A stretch of 64,000 nucleotides of DNA from Diphasiastrum complanatum (GCA_029204225.1 CM055092.1:71551472-71615471); one strand, 5' to 3'. Positions 12,246 to 23,589 are shown, numbered from the stretch's first letter. Notes: generated by a model not told the origin, from the letters alone. Numbers and translations: made by a program.

Positions 12246-12773
12246 AACATATCAAAACTATCTTAACAAAACTCCGACATAAGTTGGTTCTTTAAGCATG
12301 CGTTGGTTTATCTAGGACAGAAGATCACTTAATATTTGATGAGGATAAAATCAAGATATGTGTTGAATCTTGATTGGCCGATCCCGCAAACTATTAAGCA
12401 AGTTAAATTGTTTCTTGGCTTTACGATTTTCTTCCAAAGATTTGTTGAGGACTACGCCAAGGTGGTGGTAGCACTCAATAATCTGACAAAAGGTGTTGTT
12501 AACAGAAAGAAAAAGAGGAATCAACCTAGTCCTCCTGTTGTATGGAATGAGGAACTAAATCAGTGTTTTGAGAAACTTAAAGCCCTGATTGTTTCGGCGC
12601 CCATATTACAAATTGCAAATCCAAATCAACCATACGTTGTTAGAACTGACGCAAGTGATACTACAATTGGAGCAGTTCTGTTACAAAATGATAGGCCACT
12701 AGCATTTGAAAGTTTGAAATTCATTGATCCTCAAATTGTGTTATATAATGCAGGAAAAGGAATTATTTGTGTT
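12246..12773 (+). pseudogene. Ty3/gypsy RT thumb and RNase H start
   Basis: Resumes the RT with EHIKTILTKLRHKL, then an open stretch from 12336 with WPIPQTIKQVKLFLGF (RT connection region) and the RNase H start VVRTDASDTTIGAVLLQ (Asp of the first catalytic position), ending YNAGKGIICV where an LTR is inserted. A stop (TAA near 12295) and frame changes interrupt it. Continuation of the RNase H is at 13668. Confidence 0.88.
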
Positions 12774-13662
12774 TGTTGGAAGTATTTCTACTTTCTACAG
12801 TGGCTAGGTTTAATGAGGGGTTCGTGCGTAGTATAGTGGTAGACCGGTCGGCTACCTTCTAAGTTCTACAAAGCTTAACAACTGTGAAATAAAAAAACAT
12901 AAATGAAAAGGGAGCACCAAGGCTTCCCAACTGGTGCTCGGATAGAAACTAATAAAGGTGTGGCTAAGGCGGTACCCATCTAGCCACTACTTGGAAAGTA
13001 AATAAACTTGCTAAGGCGGTACCCAACTAGCAAGGATCAACAATAAACTAAGGCTTCCCAACTAGCAAACCGTAAAACTAATACTGACTCCCAAAGGGAA
13101 ATGAAATAATAAATTGCGGCTAACTAAATAATTAACAAATAAAGCATGCCACAATAATTCAATGAAAGGAGGCAAGAGGAGGCCCGAGCACCTTCCCTCA
13201 AGCTATGCACCTTCCAATGGGAACACAAGTGAAATAGCAAGATAATCTCAAAAGAGATAGCAATTTAGCATAATCTCAAAAGTGTTATTTAACAAGGGAA
13301 ATGCCTCTCTTCTTATAGCAAGAAGGGCCTTCCATAAGCTTCTACTAACTTATGGGATTAATTTCTAAAACTTGCAATTCTAAGACTTCCAAACTTCTCA
13401 ACTTCTAACTTAGAAAGCCTAAGACTCTAAACTTAGAACTCAAGATAACTTAGAATCTTTTATTTTCTAAGCTTAAGTTTCTAAGTTTAAGTTCTCTAAG
13501 TTAAGTTTTCTAACTTAGAAGTTTAGAATTTAATTAAGTTTCTACCCATGGACTTATAACACACATGCCATGGTAGGAGTTTATTAACAAGTACACACAG
13601 TGGACTTACAATACACATGCCACGGTGTTTTATTTTATTTTGATTTTACTTTGTTCCTAACA
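12774..13662 (+). mobile_element. Solo LTR, 889 bp, with 5-bp target duplication
   Basis: Starts TGTTGGAAG and ends TTCCTAACA (TG...CA with inverted termini), flanked by GTGTT at 12769-12773 and 13663-13667. Removing it and one GTGTT rejoins the RNase H frame of the host gypsy element (IICV to IHALKTW), which proves the insertion. No internal coding DNA; orientation is arbitrary. It contains a tRNA-Asp-like A-box stretch at 12828-12841 and short internal duplications. Left by recombination between the two LTRs of a full element. Confidence 0.85.
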
Positions 13663-13667
13663 GTGTT

Positions 13668-13865
13668 ATCCATGCACTTAAAACCTGGAGACACTACTTG
13701 TATGGTAGTAAGTTTATAGTGTATATGGATCATCAGCCTCTCAATTATTTCTATAATCAGCATGATTTTCAAGTTATGAAAGCCCAATGGGCCAAATTGA
13801 TGCAAGAATTTGATCATGAAATCCGTTGTATGAGGTAGCTCTAATGTTGCAAATGCTCTTACTTA
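13668..13865 (+). pseudogene. Ty3/gypsy RNase H, C-terminal part
   Basis: Continuous reading IHALKTWRHYLYGSKF, then DHQPLNYF and a terminal NVANAL motif equivalent to the VVADALSR end of RNase H. A TAG lies near 13838. The integrase catalytic core expected next is absent, so an internal deletion lies between about 13900 and 13990. Confidence 0.85.
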
Positions 13866-13994
13866 GATCGGTGAGTTGAACGAATTATCTATCACTCAAA
13901 TTTCTACAGATCTATATCTTTCGTTTAGATGACGATATGAAAATGATTCTCATTTTAGTTGTATTTGAAACATTGTTCGAACTGGAAGAAATGA

Positions 13995-14422
13995 GGACAA
14001 TATGATGATTGGGTATATGTTAGAATTCCAAAAGATTCTAAGACGTTACGTATATGCAAACATTATAAACTGTCTACCAGATATTGTGGATTGTTCCGGA
14101 TTGTACGAAAAATTGGTACTTTAGCTTACGAACTAGATCTTCAAGGCAAATCTACTCTCACCCAATGTTTCATGTAAGCCAGTTGAAATTAAGTTTACAT
14201 AAAGGCGAGACAATTGGATCTGATAAGGATTTAATCCATTTTAAAGATTTATCGCTTAGTGTACCTTTGGAACCTAAGAGAGTACTCAGAACCAGAGATA
14301 AGCAATTGACAAATCGTTCTATCTCTGAATGCTTGATTCGGTGGAAAGGTCGGACTGAGGATGATGATTCATGGGATACAGTTGAAAGCATAAAGAAGAA
14401 TTTCCCTAAATTATGTTTCTGA
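13995..14422 (+). pseudogene. Integrase C-terminal GPY/F-like module and chromodomain
   Basis: About 13998-14160 reads DWVYVRIPKDSK, KLSTRYCG and IVRKIGTLAYELDL, the C-terminal integrase module after the catalytic core. From 14156 in the next frame HPMFHVSQLKLSL leads to the chromodomain (ECLIRWKGRTEDDDSWD, about 14330-14382). Chromodomains steer integration to particular chromatin in chromoviruses. A one-base shift near 14155 separates the two parts. The reading frame ends with TGA at 14420-14422, just before the polypurine tract. Confidence 0.85.
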
Positions 14423-14435
14423 GGACATAAGTAGT

Positions 14436-15000
14436 TCAAGGGGGGAAGAATGTTACATCCACATCTTGAAATTTGAATATAGGATTCGGCATAATCCTAG
14501 ACTTGGATACCCGGTACTCCAGTACTCGAGACTATTGGTTACGCCTCGTTATTCCGGACTAGGCCAGGCCTTGTGAGAACCCAATCACACATCTAATGGC
14601 ATGTGGAGCTTAGGACAGCTTTTGGCATGGTCTAGAGTATCAATAGTAATGAACTGCATGTTTGGAAATACTATAGGCTTACATGGGAGCATGCACAAAA
14701 AAAGCAACGCCTATACTCGCCCTACTCCCATTCATGTTGTGAGTTTTCACTGCCAGTTTTCTCTCTCTACACCTGCATCCTATCCTGTGGCTTGGAGGTG
14801 AGATTGATCAATAGCTTTTCATTGGTTGGGTGGTTTTGCTCCACTGATAATCCTTTGTGTGTGTCTTGTAAACAGGATCTTGAGGTGAACTGTGAATATG
14901 AACCCAACATGGAATCAATTCCATAGCTTTTGTGTGGAATCGGTGCCACATATCCTGCCAACAGTTTTACCTTGTGTTTTAAACCCACGCGAAAGGTTGT
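14436..15000 (+). mobile_element. Polypurine tract and 3' LTR of the gypsy relic
   Basis: CAAGGGGGGAAGAA (about 14437-14450) primes plus-strand synthesis in this family; the LTR begins TGTTACATCC at 14451. The end is not certain (about 15000); no second LTR copy was found to define it. Confidence 0.65.
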
Positions 15001-15009
15001 GTAACCTCA

Positions 15010-15650
15010 CAACTTTAGTTTAAAAAAAATCCTCAGAACAGATTTCACTCAAAGCAACACTCCTAATTTAAATAGGACTCCAAACCTTATTTTGTATAAT
15101 AAGTTACATAAAAAGTGGAAATTTGCCACATGAAAAAGTGGATTAGGGAAAATAATTTAACATACATATCTCAATTCCACTTTTTACAAACAATATAACA
15201 ATAATCCATAAAAATCTTGCAAAAGGCAAGTTCGTGTGGTACTGCTGCATTGGTTGGGCCATTACACATACAACCTGGTCCCCTGGGCAACGAGCGGTGG
15301 AGCTGGCCTTCGCCACTCACTGTCCTGGTCCCAAATTATGTGTATTGGTACTCCCAATGGCCATCATCTAGTACATAAAAAACATTGGTAGTTTAGGTAG
15401 AGTGAAGCACTCAGGCCATGACATTCCAGGCCATTAGGCCCATGCCCTTCGGCCCCAGGGGCTTTATACCTCAGACAACTAGATGCTCTATATACAGATG
15501 TCTCTTCCACCTGCACTGCTGTTGACCTTTTGTCAATTTTGTGGGGTTTTATGCACCACGGATCTAGCTATCATACAATCTCTTCATCAATTGCAAGCCT
15601 AGAGTAGATAGAGGATAACAATTTGGTAAAGCAGCTCTATGATAATGGAG
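15010..15650. other. No recognisable gene
   Basis: A-rich start, then unremarkable DNA. I looked on the minus strand for the missing third exon of the deacylase gene (RKVLN..., SQFTLYG-type motifs) and did not find it. Confidence 0.5.
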
Positions 15651-15656
15651 ATGTAC

Positions 15657-15869
15657 ATGAAGTCCGAGTCCGCATCCGCGTCAGAGTCACCAACACCAAC
15701 TAACACTAGCAAGCCTGGTCCTATCTTTGACACCGTCTTCTCCTCCACCTGCGCATGTATGTCGTACTTTAATCTCCAATGACGGACGACGACAACAAGG
15801 AACAACGTGGCCTTAGACTATACTTACATCAACCCTCGCTGACAGAACCCGCTGCACCACTGCTCTCAT
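15657..15869 (-). pseudogene. D-aminoacyl-tRNA deacylase (DTD) gene, exons 1-2 only
   Basis: Exon 1 (15869 down to 15828) starts ATG, encodes MRAVVQRVLSARVD and ends at a GTAAGT donor in phase 0. Exon 2 (15748 down to 15657) follows a GCGCAG acceptor, encodes VEEKTVSKIGPGLLVLVGV...DADADSDF and ends before a GTACAT donor. This is the N-terminal third of D-aminoacyl-tRNA deacylase, which removes D-amino acids from mischarged tRNA; SxxGPGLLVLVG is the family signature near its active site. The intron between the exons is only 79 bp. No later exons were recognised downstream, so it is a fragment, or a gene whose next intron is very long. Confidence 0.78.
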
Positions 15870-16107
15870 GCTTCCTTCCCTTCCTTCTTCAACTACGAAC
15901 AGAAGGCCAGGCAGCCAAGGAAAATGCTCCTGTGATCGGAAACAAAAAAATCTTCTTTTTACGTAGTATGGAATGAGCCGGGCACACTCCATTTTGCCCA
16001 CTAAGGATTTTCAAAAAAAATTGGGCGAGGCCCGGAGGGGTCGAGCCTAAATTTTTTTTTAGGCTCAGCGTATTGCCTTTTTTTTTTAACAAGAATCATA
16101 GGTTCAG

Positions 16108-16275
16108 GGTATTACATTACATTTAAAATATTTACACATAGTGGTTCTCAATAATATCTTGTAGAATAAATTATATAATAATTTATATATAAAGTATATA
16201 CCCTAAGGGTATTACATTACATTTAAAATATTTACACATAATGGTTCTCAAATAATATCTTATAAAATTCTCAAT
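16108..16275. repeat. Two-copy tandem duplication, ~108 bp period
   Basis: GGGTATTACATTACATTT begins near 16099 and 16207; both copies run through AAATATTTACACATA-TGGTTCTCA to AATATCTT. Confidence 0.8.
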
Positions 16276-16577
16276 TTGTTGATTATTACTTTATCAAGAG
16301 CCGTCAAGTCCTATATCAGGATCTCAACATATACTAATCTTACAGATAAAAATAACAATTATATATATTTATGTTTAAATAATCATAGAGTAGGAAAAGT
16401 TTAAACAATTTGACCAACATATCTTGTGCACAAAAGTTATAAAACTTCACTCCCAAATGCCCCAAAAGAAATCCTTATATGAAAATTGTTCCAAAAAAAT
16501 TTGTTACACACTATGTTAACATTTTCCCAGTTAGAAGCCAAATATTGATTAAAAACACATATGGAAGCCATAAAAGA

Positions 16578-16634
16578 AAGTCTAAGTGCACATTATTTGA
16601 ACAATAATAATTTAAATAATGTGCACTTAGACTT
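16578..16634. repeat. Perfect 21-bp inverted repeat (foldback)
   Basis: Arms 16578-16598 and 16614-16634 are exact reverse complements with a 15-nt A/T-rich loop. The arm contains CTAAGTGCACATTA. TCTAAGTGCAC recurs a third time just downstream (about 16637-16648). Compatible with a foldback transposon remnant. Confidence 0.9.
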
Positions 16635-16904
16635 AATCTAAGTGCACTTCGTCTGCCATAAACCCTCTAATTATTTGAGACTAGCGGTGGACATGACTAA
16701 TGCCAATGCAAACTACAACATAGTGAGGGCCTTTTGACGATCAGGAGGTGCATATTCTAGCCAAATACCAGCATTGGAAGCGTGGCTATCTTGGTGGCAC
16801 ATAAGATATTCTCATTGGGGATTATACATGGATGTGGTGAGAGTGTGCAAGATTTTGCTATAAATTTTTATTTCATTGTTTGTAATTTTCTCTAAGATCA
16901 TAAT

Positions 16905-18250
16905 TTGTGCTCCATTGATTGCCAGGTGGTTGAGGACAATGATATTGTCCATATGCCCACAGTGAATTTGTCAGAGTCTCGGCATGGTAGTTGGCTTGCT
17001 GCTAAGGCCTATCGTTCACAATTGTCTCTCTACGATGCATCTGTGGGTGATCTGGTCAATGTCATTTTGCAAAGTGCTCGATATGCTTCCTACACTAAAG
17101 GTCGACACATAGGAATAGGGCCTAGCCTTGAAAAGTTGATTAGTAGAGTAACGTCCAATAAAGCATCTGTCATGCAAGGGCAAGCATTTGTCAATCTTGT
17201 GCGTGATGTTGTTGATTTTGCATCATTGTCTTCTGGTTCTTCCACTCTGAGTGGCAATGAGAAGAGTGTTCCCAGAAAATGCCATGTGGCTGATTGGACA
17301 AAGGATGATGTCAATGTCTCCCACAGGCCCGATATTGTGTATGTGAATGTGCCGAGACAAAGCACAACTCAAGCTGAAGTGCCTCATCGTGAACGCATCA
17401 TCAAACGACATATGCAACTTGCAAGTGCTATTGCAGAAAGAGAGATTCACAAGACCATGTGGGCTATCCGACGCATACCAAGTGGCAGTAAAATAACTTG
17501 TATAGGCATGACAGATGGTAGAAAGAAATGCGGTATTTTGTTGACAACAGGGAAAGCAACAGAAACCATTGTTGCTCCTAGTTTTTTTGGTAGACATCAG
17601 TATAATAGCGGTGAAACAATGCAATATATGTGGTTCTGTTCTACTGATATCACTCATACGTGGCAGCTGAATAAAAATATATTGATGGCACCCTCCAAAA
17701 ATGAAGGTAGATGGTGTGTAAGCATTGGAGCATCCCTTAGCCAAGATGAGATAGACATACTGAATAAGGGTGGCTACATGTTGGAGTGTATGAAGAACAT
17801 AAAACTAGAACAGTATGCCCATTTGATGGGCAACAAGCAGGCCCACACATGGAAGAATTTGCAACTCCTCCAAAAAACCAAAAGAAAGCACTCAATTTCT
17901 ATTGCTGCAAAGGAGAGAATTGCAAGAGCTATCGAAATGAGGGCATGCATTGTTAAGGAGGATGTGAAGGCTAAAAATCGAGACGTTTCTTTTCATGTGC
18001 CTCTTTCGCAACAAATCCAAATGGAAACATATACGTAGTTACGATCCAAGAATCTCCAAACTGCACTTGTGAGGATTTCGTGAGAGGCACAACGAGAGGA
18101 AAATTTACACCTTGCAAGCATATGTACTTTATCTACATTGTTGTTTTGGAGCTGGACATTGACAACAACATGGTTATGCATCAACCACATCTCACTATTT
18201 CTGAGTTATTTCAAGTATTATCTAGGGAGAGAAATGTACCACATCTCTAA
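16905..18250 (+). pseudogene. SWIM zinc-finger protein gene, frameshifted
   Basis: A 377-codon open frame (16905-18038) has a likely exon start at 16926 after the acceptor-like ATTGCCAG. I do not recognise its body, which is mixed alpha/beta in composition. Its stop is bypassed if two bases near 18033 are discounted: the next frame then encodes a SWIM zinc finger, CTCEDFVRG...PCKHMYFIYI (about 18061-18141), and ends TAA at 18248-18250. The CxC...CxH order and the following hydrophobic helix fit SWIM domains of the ZSWIM2/MEX-like type, which bind nucleic acid or protein partners. Upstream exons were not found. It could be a host gene or transposase-derived; sequence alone does not decide. Confidence 0.65.
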
Positions 18251-19008
18251 CAAGCTCTGAGTCTTGTTGTGTGATGAAAAACTAGAACACTATTGCTGTG
18301 AGTCAATGAGTTTGAATATATTTCTTGACCTAGTTTGGAATATTAGTCATTCTGCTATTGTCGGTGTTAGTTACTTGCAATTTTTAACTTGTGGCATTCA
18401 GCTCGTCCATCTATTACGTTTTAGCATGATGAAAGAAGTTTACTTGTATACTTTGACCCTAAACACTACAAAAAAAAAAACAAAAACAATACAGATCAAC
18501 GAGATATAAATATTAATGTGATCATGAATTAAAGACATGCTAGTTGGCATTCTAGGGTTGGACATTGACAACAACATGGTTATGCATAAACCACATCTCA
18601 CTATTTCTAAGTTATTTCAAGTTTTATCTAGGGAGAGAAATGTACCACATCTCTCACTATTTCTGAGTTATTTCAAGTATTATCCAAGAAGAGAAATGCA
18701 CATCTCTAACAAGCTCTGAGTCTTGTGTGATGAAAAACTGGAACACTATTATTGTGAGTCATTGAGTTTAAATGTATTTCTTGACCTAGTTTGGAATATT
18801 AGTCATTCTGCTATTGTCGGTGTTAGTTACTTGCAATTTTTAACTTGTGGCATTCAGCTCATCCATCTGTTACATTTTAGCATGATGAAAGAAGTTTACT
18901 TGTATACTTTGTAACACTACAAAAAAAAAACAAAAACAATACAAATCAACGAAATATAATATTAATGTGATTGTGAACTCAAGACATGCTGGTTGGCATT
19001 CTAGGGGT
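18155..19008. repeat. Partial tandem copies of the SWIM gene 3' end
   Basis: The block from GGACATTGACAACAACATGG (about 18153 and 18559) through the SWIM gene stop, ACTTGCAATTTTTAACTTG and GATGAAAGAAGTTTACTTG is present twice. A third start (ACATGCT-GTTGGCATTCTAGGG at 18535 and 18983) is cut off by the CT region. The second copy also repeats CACTATTTCT-AGTTATTTCAAG internally (18598 and 18653). Confidence 0.85.
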
Positions 19009-20268
<1,260 letters not shown>

Positions 20269-20403
20269 CATTTTCTACACATTGCATGAAGCACACTGCT
20301 TGAAGAAGCAATCTGAACAATCCATGAAGATTATGCACATAGATGAGTCCACAGATCGCCCATCAATCAGATCAGATTAATGAATAACAAGCAGGATGGC
20401 TGG

Positions 20404-20566
<163 letters not shown>

Positions 20567-20760
20567 CATGGGCCAAATGGGAAGCCCCCTCGGAGAAGTC
20601 AGAATTTTTAGATCTATGGAATAGCCTCGATATGGAACAAAAAGGATGCCTTTGTTAGGCAATTTTGCAGGGAAAATTTTTTGTAATTCCTTTTGGTAGT
20701 GTAGAATTATATGTAGGTTGTACATTATTATATGCATTAGATTATTTAAAATAGAAGGAA

Positions 20761-21312
20761 ATGGACTTCTTCAAGTTTTATCAAGGTCAAATTGATAATT
20801 GGAGAAGACGCTGTCAATTCGACCTGTACCGGCCGAAGGAAGAGTCATATTTTGCAAAGTTCAACAGAGAAAACTTATTGCAAGGTATTGATGTCACTTA
20901 TCCGAAGTTGTGGGAGATGTATGTCAACTGGGAAGCTGGTTATCATTGTCATTATGAGAATGTTGTTTGCTGCATTAAAGAAAGAAGAGCTCATAAAGAC
21001 CATACAAAGTTTGTTACTTATTCAGTGACCCACTTTGGCACTCTTATCGGCCATGTTCTTACAGCAATGCAGAACGGCTCCTTTGTCCAATTAAATGCTG
21101 AGTTGCTGAAAAATGTTATACCTAGGAAGAAAATGCCTGAAGATTCTGTTGTTGCAGCTTCTGTTTATAATAGAACTTTCTTGAGGACATGTTTTGCTGA
21201 CCTTGGCAATCATGTTGTTGGCCAATTCCATGAGGCCAAGAGAAGGAAAATTGAAAGACAAATCCACTTTGATGAAAAGCTATCTCTGAGATTACAAAAT
21301 GCTCCAGAGTGA
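20761..21312 (+). CDS. Unidentified 183-codon ORF
   Basis: ATG at 20761 to TGA at 21310-21312 with no interruption, longer than other open stretches in noncoding parts of the window and with ordinary codon variety. The product is rich in aromatic and charged residues, starts MDFFKFYQGQ, has a cysteine pair (VVCCIKERR) in the middle, and a basic stretch (EAKRRKIERQ) near the end. No signal peptide or membrane segment is visible. I do not recognise the family. It lies 198 bp after a long CT tract and about 2.5 kb downstream of the SWIM gene on the same strand; it could be an exon or transposon-derived. Confidence 0.4.
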   Translation: MDFFKFYQGQIDNWRRRCQFDLYRPKEESYFAKFNRENLLQGIDVTYPKLWEMYVNWEAGYHCHYENVVCCIKERRAHKDHTKFVTYSVTHFGTLIGHVLTAMQNGSFVQLNAELLKNVIPRKKMPEDSVVAASVYNRTFLRTCFADLGNHVVGQFHEAKRRKIERQIHFDEKLSLRLQNAPE

Positions 21313-21404
21313 TGTATACACATTGTATATATATTCAAGTAAAGACTTTTTATCTTTTACGATTGTTCGAGATCCATTATGGAATATGTTGAAGAAATAT
21401 CTTT

Positions 21405-21665
21405 TCTTTGATGTGTTGCCATCCAAAACTAACCCTAAAAATGCAATTTTAACACTACCATGCAAAAACCATGATGCCTAATTGCAAACTAACATCCAAC
21501 CAAGCATATCAAAGATGTTGAAAAAGAAAAATTGGCGTTACTCCCCGATAATGGCACCAAAATTGTAGTGAGTTTTTCTATCCACCTCCAACCCTAGTTC
21601 TAAGCACTTGCAAAGCATCAAGAATGAAAGAGGATTCGATACAAGAAGTTCATTCTCATGAGAGC
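21405..21665 (-). mobile_element. LTR end and tRNA-Asp primer site (minus), copy of the 61.3-61.5 kb repeat
   Basis: Shares an alignable ~240 bp with 61300-61535 (AACACTAC-ATGC, GCAAACTAACATCCA, AAGCACTTGCAA, CATCAAG). On the minus strand the LTR-end-like CACTACAATT precedes TTGGTGCCATTATCGGGGA (complement of 21542-21560), a degenerate complement of the tRNA-Asp 3' end. Hence a remnant of a minus-strand LTR element. Confidence 0.6.
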
Positions 21666-22151
21666 GATATTCAGATTCATACACTGTTGCTAGATTCTAG
21701 AAATGACATAGAATATTCTAAAAGTCGGCAACATGCTCGTGCAATGAACCCAAACGTTACATAAATAAAATAGAGAGTCGAAAGTAGTAGAACTGGGAAA
21801 CCAGTTGGCATCATGCTTGCGTAAGTCCAACATTGGGCCTTTAGGCTAGTATGTGCCATGGAGCACAAAATAATAAAATAAGTCTTTAACTTAGACCTTA
21901 CAAAGTCATAGGGTTCAAGTTTGGTCAAAGTGTGTTTGTGAAACTTGTATTATTCAAGTCTAAGATTAGAAAGCACATCTCAACAAAAAAAAAAAGAAAC
22001 AAAAATGCATTTTAATGGTTGAGATGATGATCTTTGTAGAAATAAGTGGGCTAACAGAAAGAAATGAGCCCCCCAACTTCTTTCTATAAAAGAAAGCCAT
22101 TTCCTGTGTATGGGGATCCACAATTTAATAGAAGGAGACTCTAGCATTTTT

Positions 22152-22155
<4 letters not shown>

Positions 22156-22212
<57 letters not shown>
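22156..22212. repeat. (CT)n microsatellite followed by CT-rich DNA
   Basis: Pure CT at 22156-22212, then interrupted CT-rich sequence to about 22345. Confidence 0.95.
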
Positions 22213-22213
<1 letters not shown>

Positions 22214-22598
22214 CGCCCTTCTCCTTCACTCCTCTCCCTTCCTCCTCTCCTACTCCCCATGCTCTCTCTAATTGTCTCTTTCTCTCTATTTCTCTCCCTC
22301 TTTCCTCACTCTTCTCTCCTCCCCCTTTTCCCTCTCTTTCTTGTGCATATGTGTGGATGGTTGTAAAGTGTAAGGTAGGATGTTTTAGTTATTTTCTAGG
22401 TATTTCAATGATTTTTTATGTATGCCGCTCGTTGTAAATGCCATGCTAGTGTATAGTTTCTAGAACCTTGTTTCTCTTTGCAGCTTGAACTAGTGGAGGT
22501 TGAACCATCTCCAAGGCTCCTCATGGGATCGGACCCAACTCGCCATTGTACTACACACGACACCTAGCCACTTCCTCTCGGAGGAACTAGGCTTAACC

Positions 22599-22617
22599 TT
22601 GGCGCCGTCACCGGGGA
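22599..22617 (+). other. Primer-binding site for tRNA-Asp
   Basis: TTGGCGCCGTCACCGGGGA differs at two positions from the complement of the plant tRNA-Asp 3' end plus CCA. This marks the end of a 5' LTR lying upstream (start not found) and the beginning of element interior. Confidence 0.65.
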
Positions 22618-22897
22618 GCCAAATGGCTCTTCCCCCCACTATTCTAGCTGCCATTTTTTGGGCATTATTCTACTCTCCATTTTCTGCTCACTACCTTTGT
22701 TGACTTTTTTCTTGATTTTTGTATGATCTCTGATCTATTGTGTTTGCATGTAAATGTGGGTGCGTACCTTTTCCATCCCATTCCACTAAACATGGATTAA
22801 AAATCACTGAAAAATCTGAAGTAATCCCCCAACAAAATCGGCTAAAACAGTCATAAAACCAGAAAAAAAGAGCTGCCATCAGTCTCTCTCAATAGCC

Positions 22898-23560
22898 AAC
22901 TTTGGAAATCTCCCTACACTTCCTGAGCTATCATCCGAGTTCGGCATCTTCACTCAAGATTCTCCTAATTTTGCTCTATCACATATCCAAATTTCAAACC
23001 TAGATCACAAAAGCTCAAAAAGTTATTGCATTTTGAATACTGGCACTTAAACTAATTTGCAAAGTTACTGTCTGTGACAATTTCTTGCCAGTTTTTTTTG
23101 CATAACTTTGAAAATTTCCCTACACTTCTTGAGCGACCATCTGAGTTTTTCCTCTTCATTGAATATTTTCCTAATTTTCCTTAATTACATATCCAAAGGG
23201 TGAACCTAGATCACAAAAACGCAAAAAGTTATGGCATTTTGAATACTGGCACTTAAACTAATTTGCAGAGTTATTGTATGTGACAATTTCTTGCCAATTT
23301 TTTTTTTTCATAACTTTGATATTTTCCCTACACTTTCTGAGTTATCATCTGAGTTTTCCCTCTTCATTGAAGATTCTTCTAATCTTGATCTATCACATAT
23401 CCAGAGGGAAAACCTAGATCACAAGAACTGCATTTTGAATATTGGCACTTAAACTCATTTGCAGAGTTACCGTCAGTGACCATTTCTTGCTAGTTTTTTT
23501 TGCATAACTTTGGAAATTTCCCTACACTTCCAGGATACCATCTTAGTTCGCCTACTTCAA
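22898..23560. repeat. ~206-bp tandem repeat, three copies plus a partial
   Basis: Units start AACTTTG at 22898, 23104, 23310 and 23506 (periods 206, 206, 196). Each has CCCTACACTT, TATCACATATCCA, AACCTAGATCACAA, GGCACTTAAACT and ATTTCTTGCCAG. The array sits between the tRNA-Asp primer site and copia pol, so it is probably in an element leader. Confidence 0.92.
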
Positions 23561-23589
23561 TATACCTTCTCCCTATCACATACCCAAGG

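Larger units (their letters stand above)
11102..15010 (+). mobile_element. Ty3/gypsy chromovirus relic with two nested insertions
   Basis: Plus-strand pieces in order: protease-RT linker and RT (11102-11678), foreign insertion (11679-12244), RT end and RNase H start (12246-12773), solo LTR insertion (12774-13662), RNase H end (13668-13865), integrase C-terminal part with chromodomain (about 13995-14422), polypurine tract, and 3' LTR from 14451. Gag, most of protease, and the integrase catalytic core are missing. The linker/RT start ([23 protein letters not shown]) closely matches the minus-strand fragment at 61.5-62.1 kb, so they belong to one family. No 5' LTR was found. Confidence 0.85.

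Noticed and set aside
14767-14988. SQFT motif on the minus strand as DTD exon 3
   Set aside because: Only four residues agree (the family has SQFTLYG) and the DNA belongs to the gypsy LTR; no splice sites fit.
17223-17744. 173-codon minus-strand frame opposite the SWIM gene
   Set aside because: Shadow of the plus-strand frame; the plus strand carries the SWIM motif and acceptor.
18466-18480. CACTACAAAAAAA strings at 18466 and 18912 as CACTA ends
   Set aside because: They lie in the duplicated SWIM 3' flank with poly(A); no subterminal repeats or partner.
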